Source of the DNA: Gammaproteobacteria bacterium
Lineage (GTDB): Bacteria > Pseudomonadota > Gammaproteobacteria > Thiohalomonadales > Thiohalomonadaceae
Assembly: GCA_026193675.1 (NCBI GenBank)
Contig: JAPHSO010000295.1
Coordinates: forward strand, 1 to 20,318
Reading direction: 5' to 3'
Length of the DNA: 20,318 nucleotides
How positions within the stretch are numbered: position 1 is the first letter of the stretch; each line of letters begins with the position of its first letter. Below are positions 7,276 to 16,011 of the stretch, in pieces. Below the pieces are notes generated by a model. That model was not told where the DNA came from. It was given only the letters and a program-made list of their open reading frames with translations, and ran no database searches. The translations under genes were made by a program, and so were the position numbers.

Positions 7276-8133
7276 TCAGTTGGCAAGCAGAGAGGCCATT
7301 TCGTTAATCTGATCCAACTTCTCGCGGGTGTTCTGCAGCGAGAGTTCGATATGCGCTTTAGTGATTCCCAGAGCGCTGAAGGAGTCGCTTTCATCGCTAA
7401 GGTTTTCGTGCTGATCAATGATCTGGTTGGCCCAGCGCGCAGCAACACCTTCGAGTTGAACCAGTGCCCACTCTCTGCCGCGATAGTCTCGATCATAGTG
7501 GTGTTCCATAACCAGTAGCAGTGAAGAGGGTAGGTGCCACTTGTTGCCAAGCCATACGCCTGCTTGATAGTGATCGGTATTGATCTGCTCCTGAATATGT
7601 TCTGCCAGAACCTTTTCAGGATTGGCTGCATAGTTGGTAAATGCTCGATTCATCTCATCTGGATAGAGGTGAACCAAAGCGATCAAACCGATGTTGTGCA
7701 GCAGACCTGCGACAAATACGCTATTTTTATCGGGGCCATCATCTATAGTGATCCCCTTGAAAAGCTCTTGAGCCAGTACCGAGGTCATTACGGTAGAGGT
7801 CCAGTAGCGGTCTGCCCTGAAGTTGGGGCACTTGTGGCCATCAAATACACTGGAGACAACCAGCCCGATGGTGACACTGCGTACCGTGACAAGCCCAAGG
7901 ATCGAAATGGCGTGGCTGAGAGAGTTGACGCGGCCCTGCTGACCAAAGAAGGCGGAGTTGGCGAGGCCCAGCAGACGAGCGGTAATTGTCGGGGAACCCT
8001 CAAGAATTTTTGAAAGTTGATGATGGTCTATATCATGATCCTTACAGGCCTGTAGGATCTCTTCGATATTGGGTGACAGAGTAGGTAGCTCTTTCTGCTG
8101 CTGGATCTCCTGTCGTGCACGCTCTTGAGTCAT
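7276..8133 (-). CDS. HDOD domain protein
   Basis: A 285-residue soluble protein. Residues about 12-205 form an HDOD domain: the opening LPTLSPNIEEIL, the SPTITARLLGLANSAFFG segment, the SHAISILGLVTVRSV segment, then GLLHNIGLIAL at 143-153. HDOD proteins are HD-superfamily relatives that usually lack full metal-binding sets and act as scaffolds or regulators in signalling, often beside GGDEF/EAL proteins, as here. The HD dyad is HN (146-147), so enzymatic activity is unlikely. The C-terminal 60 or so residues (SDSFSALGITKAHIELSLQNTREKLDQINEMAS) look helical. It is first in an operon with the two c-di-GMP genes. The ribosome site is weak (AAGG, 11 nt before the ATG). The gene is divergent from gspC. 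The domain call is secure; the signal and partner are unknown. Confidence 0.92.
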   Translation of the reverse strand: MTQERARQEIQQQKELPTLSPNIEEILQACKDHDIDHHQLSKILEGSPTITARLLGLANSAFFGQQGRVNSLSHAISILGLVTVRSVTIGLVVSSVFDGHKCPNFRADRYWTSTVMTSVLAQELFKGITIDDGPDKNSVFVAGLLHNIGLIALVHLYPDEMNRAFTNYAANPEKVLAEHIQEQINTDHYQAGVWLGNKWHLPSSLLLVMEHHYDRDYRGREWALVQLEGVAARWANQIIDQHENLSDESDSFSALGITKAHIELSLQNTREKLDQINEMASLLAN

Positions 8134-8273
8134 AGGGTAAAACGCCTTAAATGCTTTCCATTCAGTTTTTACAATGTCTGACCATAAGAATAGGACATAA
8201 ATGGCCCTAAGGGTAATATTTTTAGGGTACTTTATTCAGATTAAACTACCTTTAAGACTTATTGGCAGATCGT

Positions 8274-8282
8274 TGATATGAT
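8274..8282 (+). promoter_or_regulatory. Candidate extended -10 promoter for the gsp operon
   Basis: TGA-TATGAT: a TGn extension followed by a hexamer matching TATAAT at 5 of 6 positions. No convincing -35 lies 16-18 nt upstream, so an activator or reliance on the extended -10 is likely. It would give a leader of about 50 nt before gspC. The 205-bp spacer also must hold the promoter of the divergent HDOD operon, for which no clear candidate was found. Confidence 0.45.
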
Positions 8283-8338
8283 AGGGAAAATTAGAACGGT
8301 GGGATGCTACGTGTATAGGGGAGGAGCGGGAACTGTTC

Positions 8339-9232
8339 ATGCCGGCTTATTGGATGAATAAGAATTTTGTTGCGTCTGCAGCGGTGCCGCTGGTTACCGG
8401 GCTTGCGGCAGTGTGGCTTGCATTTGAGACAGCCAATCTGACCTGGAGTATTGTTGATGGGGATGCCTCCTCGCAACAGCAGACTGGTAACCCCGTTGTG
8501 TTAATCCAGCAGCAGGCAGACCGGCCACGCTCTCTATTAAGTGATATCACCCAATACCATCTCTTTGGTAAGGCAGAGGGGCCAGTTAGTGCTCCAGTTG
8601 TTAGAGAGGTGGTTAACGCCCCCAAGACAAAACTGAATCTGACCCTAAGGGGCCTGTTCAGCTCTGATAATGGCGCATTTGCGCTGATATCGAGTGGTCG
8701 AGGCGAAGAGCAGGTCTACAAAGTGGGGATGAAGATCAATCCATCCACCATGATTGATGCGATTCATGACGATTCGGTGGTACTCAAGCGTGCTGGACGG
8801 TTAGAGGTACTCTATTTAGATGAGTCAGCAAGCAGTGCTGTTGGAGAGAGAAACCGGCAGGGGATGCGAGGCAATGTGAGTGAGTCCGTCGGTCTGGCCA
8901 ATCGAAATAGTGGCAGTGCTGGTGATGCCAGATTTGGCAAACAGCGCGAGCAGCTACTGAAAAATCCACAGCAGGCGATGAGCCTGGTGAGAGCACAACC
9001 GGTCATGGTGCAGGGAAAGATGACCGGTTATCGGGTTAATCCGGGGAGTGATCCTCAACTATTTCGTGAGCTGGGGTTTCAGTCTGGGGATCTGATTCAG
9101 GAGGTCAACGGGATTGCTGTGGATAATCCCGCTAAGATTGGTAACCTGATGAATGAACTGACCAGCGCTAAACAGTTGAATGTTACCATTCTACGCTCTG
9201 GTCGCTCTCAGAATTTGATAATAGAATTTTAA
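8339..9232 (+). CDS. gspC: Type II secretion protein GspC
   Basis: Inner-membrane clamp protein linking the secretin GspD to the GspF-L-M platform. The 297 residues carry a short cytoplasmic N-terminus, one transmembrane helix at about 12-30, a proline/glutamine-rich linker, the homology region at about 65-162 opening with the hallmark YHLFG (73-77) followed by LTLRGLF, and a C-terminal PDZ domain at about 218-296 (GYRVNPGSDPQLFRELGFQ... GDLIQEVNG). PDZ-type GspC is typical of Vibrio/Aeromonas-like systems. Between the two domains lies a Gly/Ser/Arg-rich stretch of about 45 residues (165-210), presumably flexible. The ATG at 8339 is preceded by GGAGGAG, about 11 nt away; an in-frame ATG at 8354 is an alternative that keeps the membrane helix. 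It is first in the operon and immediately followed by gspD. Confidence 0.93.
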   Translation: MPAYWMNKNFVASAAVPLVTGLAAVWLAFETANLTWSIVDGDASSQQQTGNPVVLIQQQADRPRSLLSDITQYHLFGKAEGPVSAPVVREVVNAPKTKLNLTLRGLFSSDNGAFALISSGRGEEQVYKVGMKINPSTMIDAIHDDSVVLKRAGRLEVLYLDESASSAVGERNRQGMRGNVSESVGLANRNSGSAGDARFGKQREQLLKNPQQAMSLVRAQPVMVQGKMTGYRVNPGSDPQLFRELGFQSGDLIQEVNGIAVDNPAKIGNLMNELTSAKQLNVTILRSGRSQNLIIEF

Positions 9233-9237
9233 AAATA

Positions 9238-11199
9238 ATGGATAACGGAAAATTGAAAAGCGTTCTTAAAGGTGTGCTGTTGATCTGTACTCTGAGTTGG
9301 TTTGGCATCGCCTTTGCAGCAGGAACGATGACCCTGAATTTGAAAGATGCAGATATTCGCGCAGTGATTGCCACGGTATCTGAGATGACCGGGAAAAATT
9401 TTATTATCGATCCTCGGGTAAAGGGCAAGGTGACGGTACTCTCATCAAAACCGATGGATGCCGATGAGATCTACCATGTCTTTCTATCGATTCTAAACAT
9501 TCATGGTTTTGCCACGGTTCCCGGCAAAGGGGCGATTAAGGTTGTTCCCGAGACGAATGCTAAACAGGGTGCGATCCCTACAATCTATAGTGATCGGGAT
9601 GATGATCAGTTTGTGACACGCATTATTCCGGTAGAGAATGTCTCTGCCGCACAGCTGGTTCCGGTGCTACGCCCACTGCTGCCGCAACAGAGCCATCTTG
9701 CCGCCTACGCCACCACTAACATCCTGATTGTTTCCAGCTTGGCGAGCAACATCACGCGAATTATGGATCTGGTGAAGCAGGTCGATCAGGCCAGTGATAG
9801 TGAGATTGAACTGATTACTCTGCAGCACGCCTCTGCTGATGAGGTGGCGAGAATTCTCTCTTCGCTCACTTCGGGAGGGGCAAAAGGTACTCCTGCAGTT
9901 GGTCCTAAGATATTGGCCGATAGTCGAACCAATAGCATTATTCTCAGTGGCGACAAATCAGATCGTAAGAACATGAAGTCGATTATTGAGCGCCTCGATA
10001 CCCCCTCAGGAGGGAGCGGCAACACCAAGGTGATTTATCTTCACTACGCCAATGCCAAGGATATCGCCACTGTGCTATCGGGCCTTGGCAAAAGCATTGT
10101 GGAAAAAGCGGCAACCAACGGGGGGGCGGCCAACAAGTCGGCAAACCAGATCAATATTCAGGCCGATGAGAGCACCAATGCACTGGTGATTAGCGCAGCT
10201 CCCGACGTGGTGCGTGAGCTTGAGTCGATAACCCGTCAACTCGATATCCGCCGGGCACAGGTGGAGGTTAAGGCGATTATTGCTGAGATCTCGGCAGATA
10301 AATCGGCTGAATTCGGGGTGAACTGGGCCGCCTACTCACCCGATTCAAGAGCGCCGCTAGGGGTTATTGATCTTAATGGGTCCTTTACCGGCACCGCCGC
10401 CACGATAGCTGCCGGCCAGCCGCCATCAATTGTGGGAACCATGCTCGGATTTGGAAAAGTGAATGAGTCGGGTGGCACTGGGTTTGTCGGTCTGCTGCAG
10501 GCGATTAAGGGTGATGCAGATAGCAATATTCTGGCAACCCCCACATTGGTCACCCTCGATAATGAAGAGGCCGAAATTATCGTTGGTCAGAATGTCCCAT
10601 TCGTGACAGGTTCATATACCGGCACCAGCTCTACACCGAGCAATCCATTTCAAACCATTCAGCGTGAAGATGTCGGTCTAACTTTAAAGATCAAGCCACA
10701 GATCAACGAGGGTGATTCGATTCGAATGGACATCACTCAGGAGGTCTCTAGTGTCAACCTCTCGGCAGAGAGCGCGACCGATGTGATAACCAACAAACGC
10801 TCATTGAAGACTACGGTTATGGTCGATGATGGGCAGCTACTGGCTCTTGGTGGTCTGCTTGATGAGACGATGAGTGATAGTGATCGGAAGGTTCCGGGGC
10901 TTGGTGACATCCCCATCCTGGGATGGCTCTTCAGTTATAAAAAATCGACCAAGGTGAAACGTGATCTCACTATGTTTCTGCACCCCCGCATCATCCGAAG
11001 CGGTAAGCAGAGCACGGCGATCGCCAGCCGCAAATATAATCTGCTGCGTGCCGAACAGCTCAAGAGTAATGAGGAGCAGCTGGGGTTGATCAGTGGCGAT
11101 GCACCGCTTGTGCCTGAGCTTGAGAGGCTACTAGAGCTGCCTCCACCGTTTGAGAAGGCCACCCAGGAGCTATCATCAGCATCTCAAACTGCTGAGTAG
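9238..11199 (+). CDS. gspD: Type II secretion outer-membrane secretin GspD
   Basis: Forms the multimeric outer-membrane channel through which folded exoproteins leave. The 653 residues begin with a Sec signal peptide (hydrophobic core about 10-25, likely cleavage after AFA at 27). N0 follows at about 29-105 (TLNLKDADIRAVI), then repeats N1, N2 and N3 to about 340, each with the 'ADEVARILSSL' or 'AKDIATVLSGL' type of helix. The secretin core spans about 345-587 and ends with VPGLGDIPILGWLF (552-565) and the LTMFLHPRII strand. A C-terminal extension of about 65 residues follows, in the place where a pilotin-binding region lies in some secretins; whether this one binds a pilotin cannot be told and none is encoded here. 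The start is 5 nt after the gspC stop, with no clear ribosome site, implying coupling to gspC. There is no other ATG before the signal peptide. Confidence 0.97.
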   Translation: MDNGKLKSVLKGVLLICTLSWFGIAFAAGTMTLNLKDADIRAVIATVSEMTGKNFIIDPRVKGKVTVLSSKPMDADEIYHVFLSILNIHGFATVPGKGAIKVVPETNAKQGAIPTIYSDRDDDQFVTRIIPVENVSAAQLVPVLRPLLPQQSHLAAYATTNILIVSSLASNITRIMDLVKQVDQASDSEIELITLQHASADEVARILSSLTSGGAKGTPAVGPKILADSRTNSIILSGDKSDRKNMKSIIERLDTPSGGSGNTKVIYLHYANAKDIATVLSGLGKSIVEKAATNGGAANKSANQINIQADESTNALVISAAPDVVRELESITRQLDIRRAQVEVKAIIAEISADKSAEFGVNWAAYSPDSRAPLGVIDLNGSFTGTAATIAAGQPPSIVGTMLGFGKVNESGGTGFVGLLQAIKGDADSNILATPTLVTLDNEEAEIIVGQNVPFVTGSYTGTSSTPSNPFQTIQREDVGLTLKIKPQINEGDSIRMDITQEVSSVNLSAESATDVITNKRSLKTTVMVDDGQLLALGGLLDETMSDSDRKVPGLGDIPILGWLFSYKKSTKVKRDLTMFLHPRIIRSGKQSTAIASRKYNLLRAEQLKSNEEQLGLISGDAPLVPELERLLELPPPFEKATQELSSASQTAE

Positions 11200-11207
11200 G
11201 CAAGTCG

Positions 11208-12737
11208 ATGAGTGATCAGACTCTTGTTGAGAATGTCATGGATGGTGGGATGGCGACCCCTACAAGGGTTGAACTGAAACTCCCTTTCAGTTTTGCCAAG
11301 CGCCATGGACTGCTTCTGCAATGGCTGGGAGGAGAGGCGACACTCTATCATCATGCGCCACTGCCTTTGTCGGCATTGGCTGAGGTGAGACGTGCAACCG
11401 AAATTAGCCCTCGACTACAGCGTGTCGATCAGGCCACCTTCAAGCAGATGCTGCAACAGAGCTATGAACAGTCGCAAAATGAGTCGATGCAGCTGATGGA
11501 TGAGATGGGTGGTGATCTAAATCTGCAGGATATAGCCGGTCAGCTCAATGAGCCTGAAGACCTGCTTGAGAGTGAAGATGATGCGCCAATTATTCGTCTG
11601 ATCAATGCACTACTCTCAGAGGCGATTCGTGAAGATGCCTCGGATATTCATATCGAAACTTTTGAGAATCGGATGGTGGTTCGCTTCCGGGTCGATGGGG
11701 TATTGCGGGAAGTGCTGCAACCTCAGAAGTTGATGGCCCCACTCCTGGTTTCTCGGATCAAGGTGATGGCTAAACTCGATATTGCGGAGAAGCGTCTGCC
11801 CCAGGATGGACGTATCTCACTGCGTATTGCTGGCCGCGGGGTTGATGTACGGGTCTCTACACTGCCCGCCGGTAATGGTGAGCGAGTGGTGCTGCGTATT
11901 CTCGATAAACAGGCGGGGCGTCTCAATTTGAGCAGCCTTGGAATGGCCGATGACTGTCTCAAGCAGCTCGATCATCTGATTCATCAGCCTCACGGAATTG
12001 TGTTGGTCACCGGGCCAACCGGTTCGGGCAAGACCACCACCCTCTATGCTGCATTGGCTCAGCTCGACGCCACAAGTCAGAACATTTTAACGGTTGAAGA
12101 TCCCATCGAATATGATCTGGATGGCATCGGTCAGACCCAGGTAAACAGCAAGGTCGACATGAGTTTTGCTCGTGGCCTGCGAGCAATTTTACGACAGGAT
12201 CCCGATGTGGTGATGGTCGGTGAGATCCGCGATCTGGATACGGTACAGATCGCAGTACAGGCCAGTCTTACAGGACATCTGGTGCTTTCGACACTGCATA
12301 CCAACACCGCAGTCGGTGCCGTCACCCGTCTGCGTGATATGGGGGTTGAACCGTTTCTGCTCTCATCAAGTCTGATTGGGGTGATCTCTCAGCGCCTGGT
12401 ACGCCTGCTCTGTCCTGAGTGTAAGCAGCCCTACCAACCTCTTGAGCGTGATCGCCAGCTTTTAAAATTGAACGAATCCGATCAGCCAACACTCTACCGT
12501 GCCGGTGATGGTTGTGAGGCTTGTACCAATATTGGTTATCGAGGTCGAACCGGTATCTACGAACTGGTTTCTGTCGATGAGCATATGCGTACCATGATTC
12601 ATGATGGTGCCGCCGAGCAGCAGTTAGAGGCCTATGCCCGTAGCCGCTCCGATTCACTGCAGAGTGATGGCATTCGTCGGGTGGTGAGCGGTGAGACCTC
12701 TCTGGATGAGGTGATGCGTGTTACCCAATCTGATTAG
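11208..12737 (+). CDS. gspE: Type II secretion ATPase GspE
   Basis: Cytoplasmic hexameric ATPase that drives pseudopilus assembly, anchored by GspL. The 509 residues start with an N-terminal domain (LPFSFAKRHGLLLQ, about 25-70). A conserved N2 region follows (APIIRLINALLSEAIREDASDIHIE, 126-150). The core has Walker A GPTGSGKTTT at 269-278, an Asp box around LTVEDPIEY, Walker B VMVGEIRD near 335-342, and a His box LSTLHTN at 360-366. The zinc-binding tetracysteine is complete (C402, C405, C436, C439), which separates GspE from PilT and fits GspE or PilB; the operon settles it. The gap to gspD is 8 nt. No abnormality is visible. Confidence 0.97.
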   Translation: MSDQTLVENVMDGGMATPTRVELKLPFSFAKRHGLLLQWLGGEATLYHHAPLPLSALAEVRRATEISPRLQRVDQATFKQMLQQSYEQSQNESMQLMDEMGGDLNLQDIAGQLNEPEDLLESEDDAPIIRLINALLSEAIREDASDIHIETFENRMVVRFRVDGVLREVLQPQKLMAPLLVSRIKVMAKLDIAEKRLPQDGRISLRIAGRGVDVRVSTLPAGNGERVVLRILDKQAGRLNLSSLGMADDCLKQLDHLIHQPHGIVLVTGPTGSGKTTTLYAALAQLDATSQNILTVEDPIEYDLDGIGQTQVNSKVDMSFARGLRAILRQDPDVVMVGEIRDLDTVQIAVQASLTGHLVLSTLHTNTAVGAVTRLRDMGVEPFLLSSSLIGVISQRLVRLLCPECKQPYQPLERDRQLLKLNESDQPTLYRAGDGCEACTNIGYRGRTGIYELVSVDEHMRTMIHDGAAEQQLEAYARSRSDSLQSDGIRRVVSGETSLDEVMRVTQSD

Positions 12738-12742
12738 TCATC

Positions 12743-13957
12743 ATGGGTGCATTTGAATACAGGGCGCTGGATGAGCGCGGTCGTGAAAAGCGTGGTGTAA
12801 TCGAAGGTGATACCCCGAGGCAGGTTCGCCAGCAGCTGCGTGAGCAGGGGCTCACCCCAATTGGGGTTGAAGGGACAGCACAAAAAGAGGAGCGAACCAT
12901 CTCCTCAGTTGGATTCAAACGGGGCATCAGCGCTACAGAGTTAGCCATCATGACTCGGCAGCTGGCGACGCTGGTCAAAGCGGCACTGCCACTTGAAGAG
13001 GCGATTAAGACGGTTGCCAAAGAGACCGAACGTCCCCGGCTTAAAAGTATGTTGCTATCGGTACGCGCCAAGGTGATGGAGGGTCATACCCTCGCTGATG
13101 GACTGGCAGAGTTCCCGAATATTTTTCCCGATATCTTTCAAAAGACGGTGGCGGCCGGAGAGGCGTCGGGTCACCTTGATCTGATCCTGGAGCGGCTTGC
13201 CGACTACACCGAAAACAGGCAACAGATGCGCCAGAGTATTCAGATGGCGCTCTTCTATCCGGCGATTCTCACCGTACTGGCGTTGGCGGTGGTATTGGGT
13301 CTGTTGGTCTATGTGGTTCCAGAAGTGGTGCAGGTGTTTGAGAGTATCGGTCAGGAGCTACCGGCGCTGACGCGAGGATTGATCGCTGTGAGTGACTTTA
13401 TGCAGCAGAGTGGTCTGTGGCTATTTCTGGCTATTGTCGCTGTAGTCGTTATCTTCAAGCGGCTGTTAAAGCAGGAGGGCTTCCGTTTCAGATGGCACCA
13501 GTGGTTACATCATCTGCCGCTAGTCAAACGGCTGATTGGTGGGGTGAATAGTGCCCGTTTTGCACGCACTCTCAGTATCATGGTGGCCAGTGGTGTGCCG
13601 CTGTTGGAGGCGATGCGTATTGCCGCCGGTGTCCTCAGCAGTCTACCGATGCAGGCCGGTGTGACCGATGCAACCCATCGTGTGCGTGAAGGGGGTGAGA
13701 TTGCACCGGCACTGGAGCAGAGCGGCTACTTTCCACCGATGGCAATTCACCTGATTGCCAGTGGTGAGGCGAGTGGTAATCTGGAAGAGATGTTAGAGCG
13801 TGCGGCAGAGAATCAGGAGCGTGAATTGAAGAGCATGATCGGCATGTTGATGGGGCTATTTGAGCCGCTGCTGTTGGTGACGATGGGTGGCGTTGTGATG
13901 GTGATTGTATTGGCAATACTGTTGCCGATCTTTGAGATTAATCAACTGATTCAATAA
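12743..13957 (+). CDS. gspF: Type II secretion inner-membrane platform protein GspF
   Basis: Polytopic protein at the base of the pseudopilus, contacting GspE and GspL. The 404 residues begin MGAFEYRALDERGREKRGV, the standard GspF/PilC opening. Two related T2SSF domains follow, each with the 'F.r.l..lv.aG.pL.eA' pattern (ELAIMTRQLATLVKAALPLEEAI near 65-90 and RFARTLSIMVASGVPLLEAM near 270-290). Transmembrane helices lie at about 168-192, 220-240 and 372-398. Conserved GEASG motifs occur in both halves. The start is 5 nt after the gspE stop with no obvious ribosome site, so translational coupling is likely. Length is typical for the family. Confidence 0.96.
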   Translation: MGAFEYRALDERGREKRGVIEGDTPRQVRQQLREQGLTPIGVEGTAQKEERTISSVGFKRGISATELAIMTRQLATLVKAALPLEEAIKTVAKETERPRLKSMLLSVRAKVMEGHTLADGLAEFPNIFPDIFQKTVAAGEASGHLDLILERLADYTENRQQMRQSIQMALFYPAILTVLALAVVLGLLVYVVPEVVQVFESIGQELPALTRGLIAVSDFMQQSGLWLFLAIVAVVVIFKRLLKQEGFRFRWHQWLHHLPLVKRLIGGVNSARFARTLSIMVASGVPLLEAMRIAAGVLSSLPMQAGVTDATHRVREGGEIAPALEQSGYFPPMAIHLIASGEASGNLEEMLERAAENQERELKSMIGMLMGLFEPLLLVTMGGVVMVIVLAILLPIFEINQLIQ

Positions 13958-13973
13958 CAAGAATTGGAGTGGA

Positions 13974-14417
13974 ATGAGAGAGATGATAAGTGTGAAGAGA
14001 GAGAGTGGATTTACCCTGATTGAGGTGATGGTGGTTGTGGTTATTCTCGGTATTCTGGCGGCAGTTGTTGTACCCAGAATTATGGATAATCCGGACAAGG
14101 CGCGAGTGATTAAGGGTAAGCAGGATATTCGCGCAATTGAGAGCGCGCTCAATCTCTATAAGCTCGACAACTTCAACTATCCAAGTACCGATCAGGGGCT
14201 TGAGGCGCTGATCAATCAACCTTCGGGTGAGCCCAAGGCCAATAACTGGAAACAGGGCGGTTATCTCGGCAAGCTGCCAAAAGATCCATGGGGTAGCGAC
14301 TATCTCTATCTATCTCCTGGAGCCCACGGTGAGATCGATATCTTTACCTACGGTGCTGATGGACGATCAGGTGGCGAGGGTGTTGCGGCGGATATCGGTA
14401 ACTGGAATCTTGATTGA
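13974..14417 (+). CDS. gspG: Major pseudopilin GspG
   Basis: Main subunit of the periplasmic pseudopilus. The 147-residue precursor has a 12-residue basic leader ending RESG, then FTLIEVMVVVVILGILAAVVVP; GspO/PilD should cleave between Gly12 and Phe13, and Glu at +5 is present. The mature part contains the family landmarks DNFNYPSTDQGLEAL, LPKDPWGSDYLYLSPG and the C-terminal IDIFTYGADG, which belongs to the calcium-site region in characterised GspG. GGAG lies 4 nt before the ATG at 13974. An in-frame ATG at 13983 would shorten the leader to 9 residues and is also possible. It is 16 nt downstream of gspF. The prepilin peptidase is not encoded in this window. Confidence 0.97.
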   Translation: MREMISVKRESGFTLIEVMVVVVILGILAAVVVPRIMDNPDKARVIKGKQDIRAIESALNLYKLDNFNYPSTDQGLEALINQPSGEPKANNWKQGGYLGKLPKDPWGSDYLYLSPGAHGEIDIFTYGADGRSGGEGVAADIGNWNLD

Positions 14418-14457
14418 TTAAGAATGATTACCAGAACTTATTAAAACAGCCAAAATC

Positions 14458-15003
14458 ATGCAGCAGAGTAGAGGCTTCACCCTTTTAGAGCTGCTGGTGG
14501 TGCTGGTGTTAATTGGCATTGGCCTCACCCTGGCCGTGCTCTCGGTGGGGAGCGGCGGACTCAATCGGCAACTGGAGCAGGAGGCGCGTCGTTTCATCTC
14601 GTTGACCGAGTTGGCTGGTGACGAGGCGATTATTCAGGGACGTGAGTTCGGGATCGATTTCAGCAATAGTGGCTATCGCTTTCTTACGCTGGTGGATGGT
14701 CATTGGATCATCTATCAAGAAGATAAGCTCTATCGTCAACGTACCCTTCCCGACAGCGCATTTTTTAAACTATTTATAGATAACTTGCCGTTTGATCTGC
14801 CAGAGCAGTTTGTAGAGATTAAACCTGTCGTAAAGGATGAAGAGAGCCCCAGCCAACAGCACAAACCTCAGCTATTTATCCTCTCAAGTGGCGAACACAA
14901 CACTTTTGAGTTGCAGCTGCATACCCCGAATGAGGCCCACTACCAAATTGATGGTGACATGATGGGGTCATTATCAATGGCACAGCTGGACAGCGAGCAA
15001 TGA
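14458..15003 (+). CDS. gspH: Minor pseudopilin GspH
   Basis: A 181-residue prepilin-like protein with the leader MQQSRG followed by FTLLELLVVLVLIGIGLTLAVLS. The Gly-Phe cleavage site and Glu at +5 are present. The body (EQEARRFISLTELAGDEAIIQGREFGIDF, then GYRFLTL) matches GspH: a helix followed by a beta-rich domain typical of the FimT/GspH fold. GspH joins the GspI-J-K tip to the GspG shaft. A 40-nt gap separates it from gspG, the largest gap inside the operon, and no strong ribosome site is seen there. Its stop overlaps the gspI start. Confidence 0.93.
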   Translation: MQQSRGFTLLELLVVLVLIGIGLTLAVLSVGSGGLNRQLEQEARRFISLTELAGDEAIIQGREFGIDFSNSGYRFLTLVDGHWIIYQEDKLYRQRTLPDSAFFKLFIDNLPFDLPEQFVEIKPVVKDEESPSQQHKPQLFILSSGEHNTFELQLHTPNEAHYQIDGDMMGSLSMAQLDSEQ

Positions 15004-15377
15004 TGCTGTCGAACGCTCAGCGTGGTTTTACCCTTTTAGAGATTCTGGTGGCGTTGGCGATTCTTGCTACAGCGATGGGTGCCCTGATTAAAGGGGGATC
15101 AGAGAGCGCATCAACCGCCAGCTATCTGCGTGATAAAAGTTACGCCCACTGGGTGGCTCAAAACCGGGTGGTTGAGCTGCAGCTCACCAAAAAGTGGCTC
15201 AGCCCTGGATCTCATAAAGGGATCAGCCAGATGGCTGGGGAGGAGTGGTTCTGGAATATTAAAGCTTCAAAGACCTTTGATGCAGCGGTGCAGCGTATCG
15301 ATGTAGAGGTGCGCCGTCAGCGTGAGCACGAACGGCCACTGGTGACGCTGGTCGCCTTCCTGGCGAAAGTAGACTAG
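15000..15377 (+). CDS. gspI: Minor pseudopilin GspI
   Basis: A 125-residue tip pseudopilin. The leader MMLSNAQRG precedes FTLLEILVALAILATAMGALIKG, with Glu at +5. The helix continues into YAHWVAQNRVVELQL, the conserved 'A..va.N...e..L' region of GspI, and the C-terminal part is a small beta domain (VDVEVRR... TLVAFL). The frame offers ATG at 15000 and 15003; the first gives a 4-nt ATGA overlap with gspH, suggesting coupled translation. GspI nucleates the I-J-K tip complex in characterised systems. Confidence 0.93.
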   Translation: MMLSNAQRGFTLLEILVALAILATAMGALIKGGSESASTASYLRDKSYAHWVAQNRVVELQLTKKWLSPGSHKGISQMAGEEWFWNIKASKTFDAAVQRIDVEVRRQREHERPLVTLVAFLAKVD

Positions 15378-15393
15378 TGAGGGCGAACGATTG

Positions 15394-16011
15394 ATGAGAG
15401 CATCTATCAAAGGTTTTACTCTAATCGAGCTGCTGATCGCACTGGTGATATTCGCCACCCTGTCGATACTTGCCTACGGTGGCATTAATACCATTATGGA
15501 TGCCGATGAGCAGGTCCGTATTCATTCGGAGAGACTTAAGCAGCTGCAACGTAGCTGGATGATGATCGGCCAGGATCTGAGTCAACTTGTTGGCCGTCCG
15601 GTGCGTGATAGTTATGGAGACAGCCAGCCACCACTTCGAGCCAGTGAGTTGGGGGAGATACAGCTGGAGTTCAGTCGGGCAGGGTGGAGCAATCCTGCCG
15701 GGGTCAGACGAAGTGAGCTGCTGCGAGTGGGTTATGGTGTTGTCGATAGCCGGTTGATTCGATCAAGCTGGCGGGTTGTCGATCGGGCTCAGGATAGTGA
15801 ACCGCTACAATCCAGGCTGCTTGAAGGTGTCGATGCGATCAGGCTGCGATTTATGGATCAGCAACTTGAGTGGCATCAAAGTTGGCCGCCGCTGACACTA
15901 AATACAGATACTGATGAAGCGCTGTTACCGATTGGAATAGAGGTGACTCTGGAGTTACGGAAAGAGGGTGAGATCAGGCGCCTGTTCCGAACAGTGGACT
16001 TTATCTGGTGA
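15394..16011 (+). CDS. gspJ: Minor pseudopilin GspJ
   Basis: A 205-residue tip pseudopilin. The leader MRASIKG precedes FTLIELLIALVIFATLSILAYGG, with Glu at +5. Downstream, the segment RSWMMIGQDLSQLVGRPVRD is the conserved GspJ region (compare 'l.r...l..Dl.q...R.vRD'). The C-terminal half is beta-rich and ends LFRTVDFIW. The ATG at 15394 is preceded in frame by TTG at 15391; GAGG lies 8 nt from the TTG and 11 nt from the ATG, so either could be used. Its stop TGA overlaps the gspK ATG by one base. Confidence 0.92.
   Translation: MRASIKGFTLIELLIALVIFATLSILAYGGINTIMDADEQVRIHSERLKQLQRSWMMIGQDLSQLVGRPVRDSYGDSQPPLRASELGEIQLEFSRAGWSNPAGVRRSELLRVGYGVVDSRLIRSSWRVVDRAQDSEPLQSRLLEGVDAIRLRFMDQQLEWHQSWPPLTLNTDTDEALLPIGIEVTLELRKEGEIRRLFRTVDFIW

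Noticed and set aside
12322..12657. Antisense open frame of 111 codons inside gspE
   Set aside because: gspE is unmistakable on the plus strand; the antisense frame is low-complexity in His/Arg and has no supporting features. The same applies to other antisense frames within gspC, gspD, gspF and the c-di-GMP genes.
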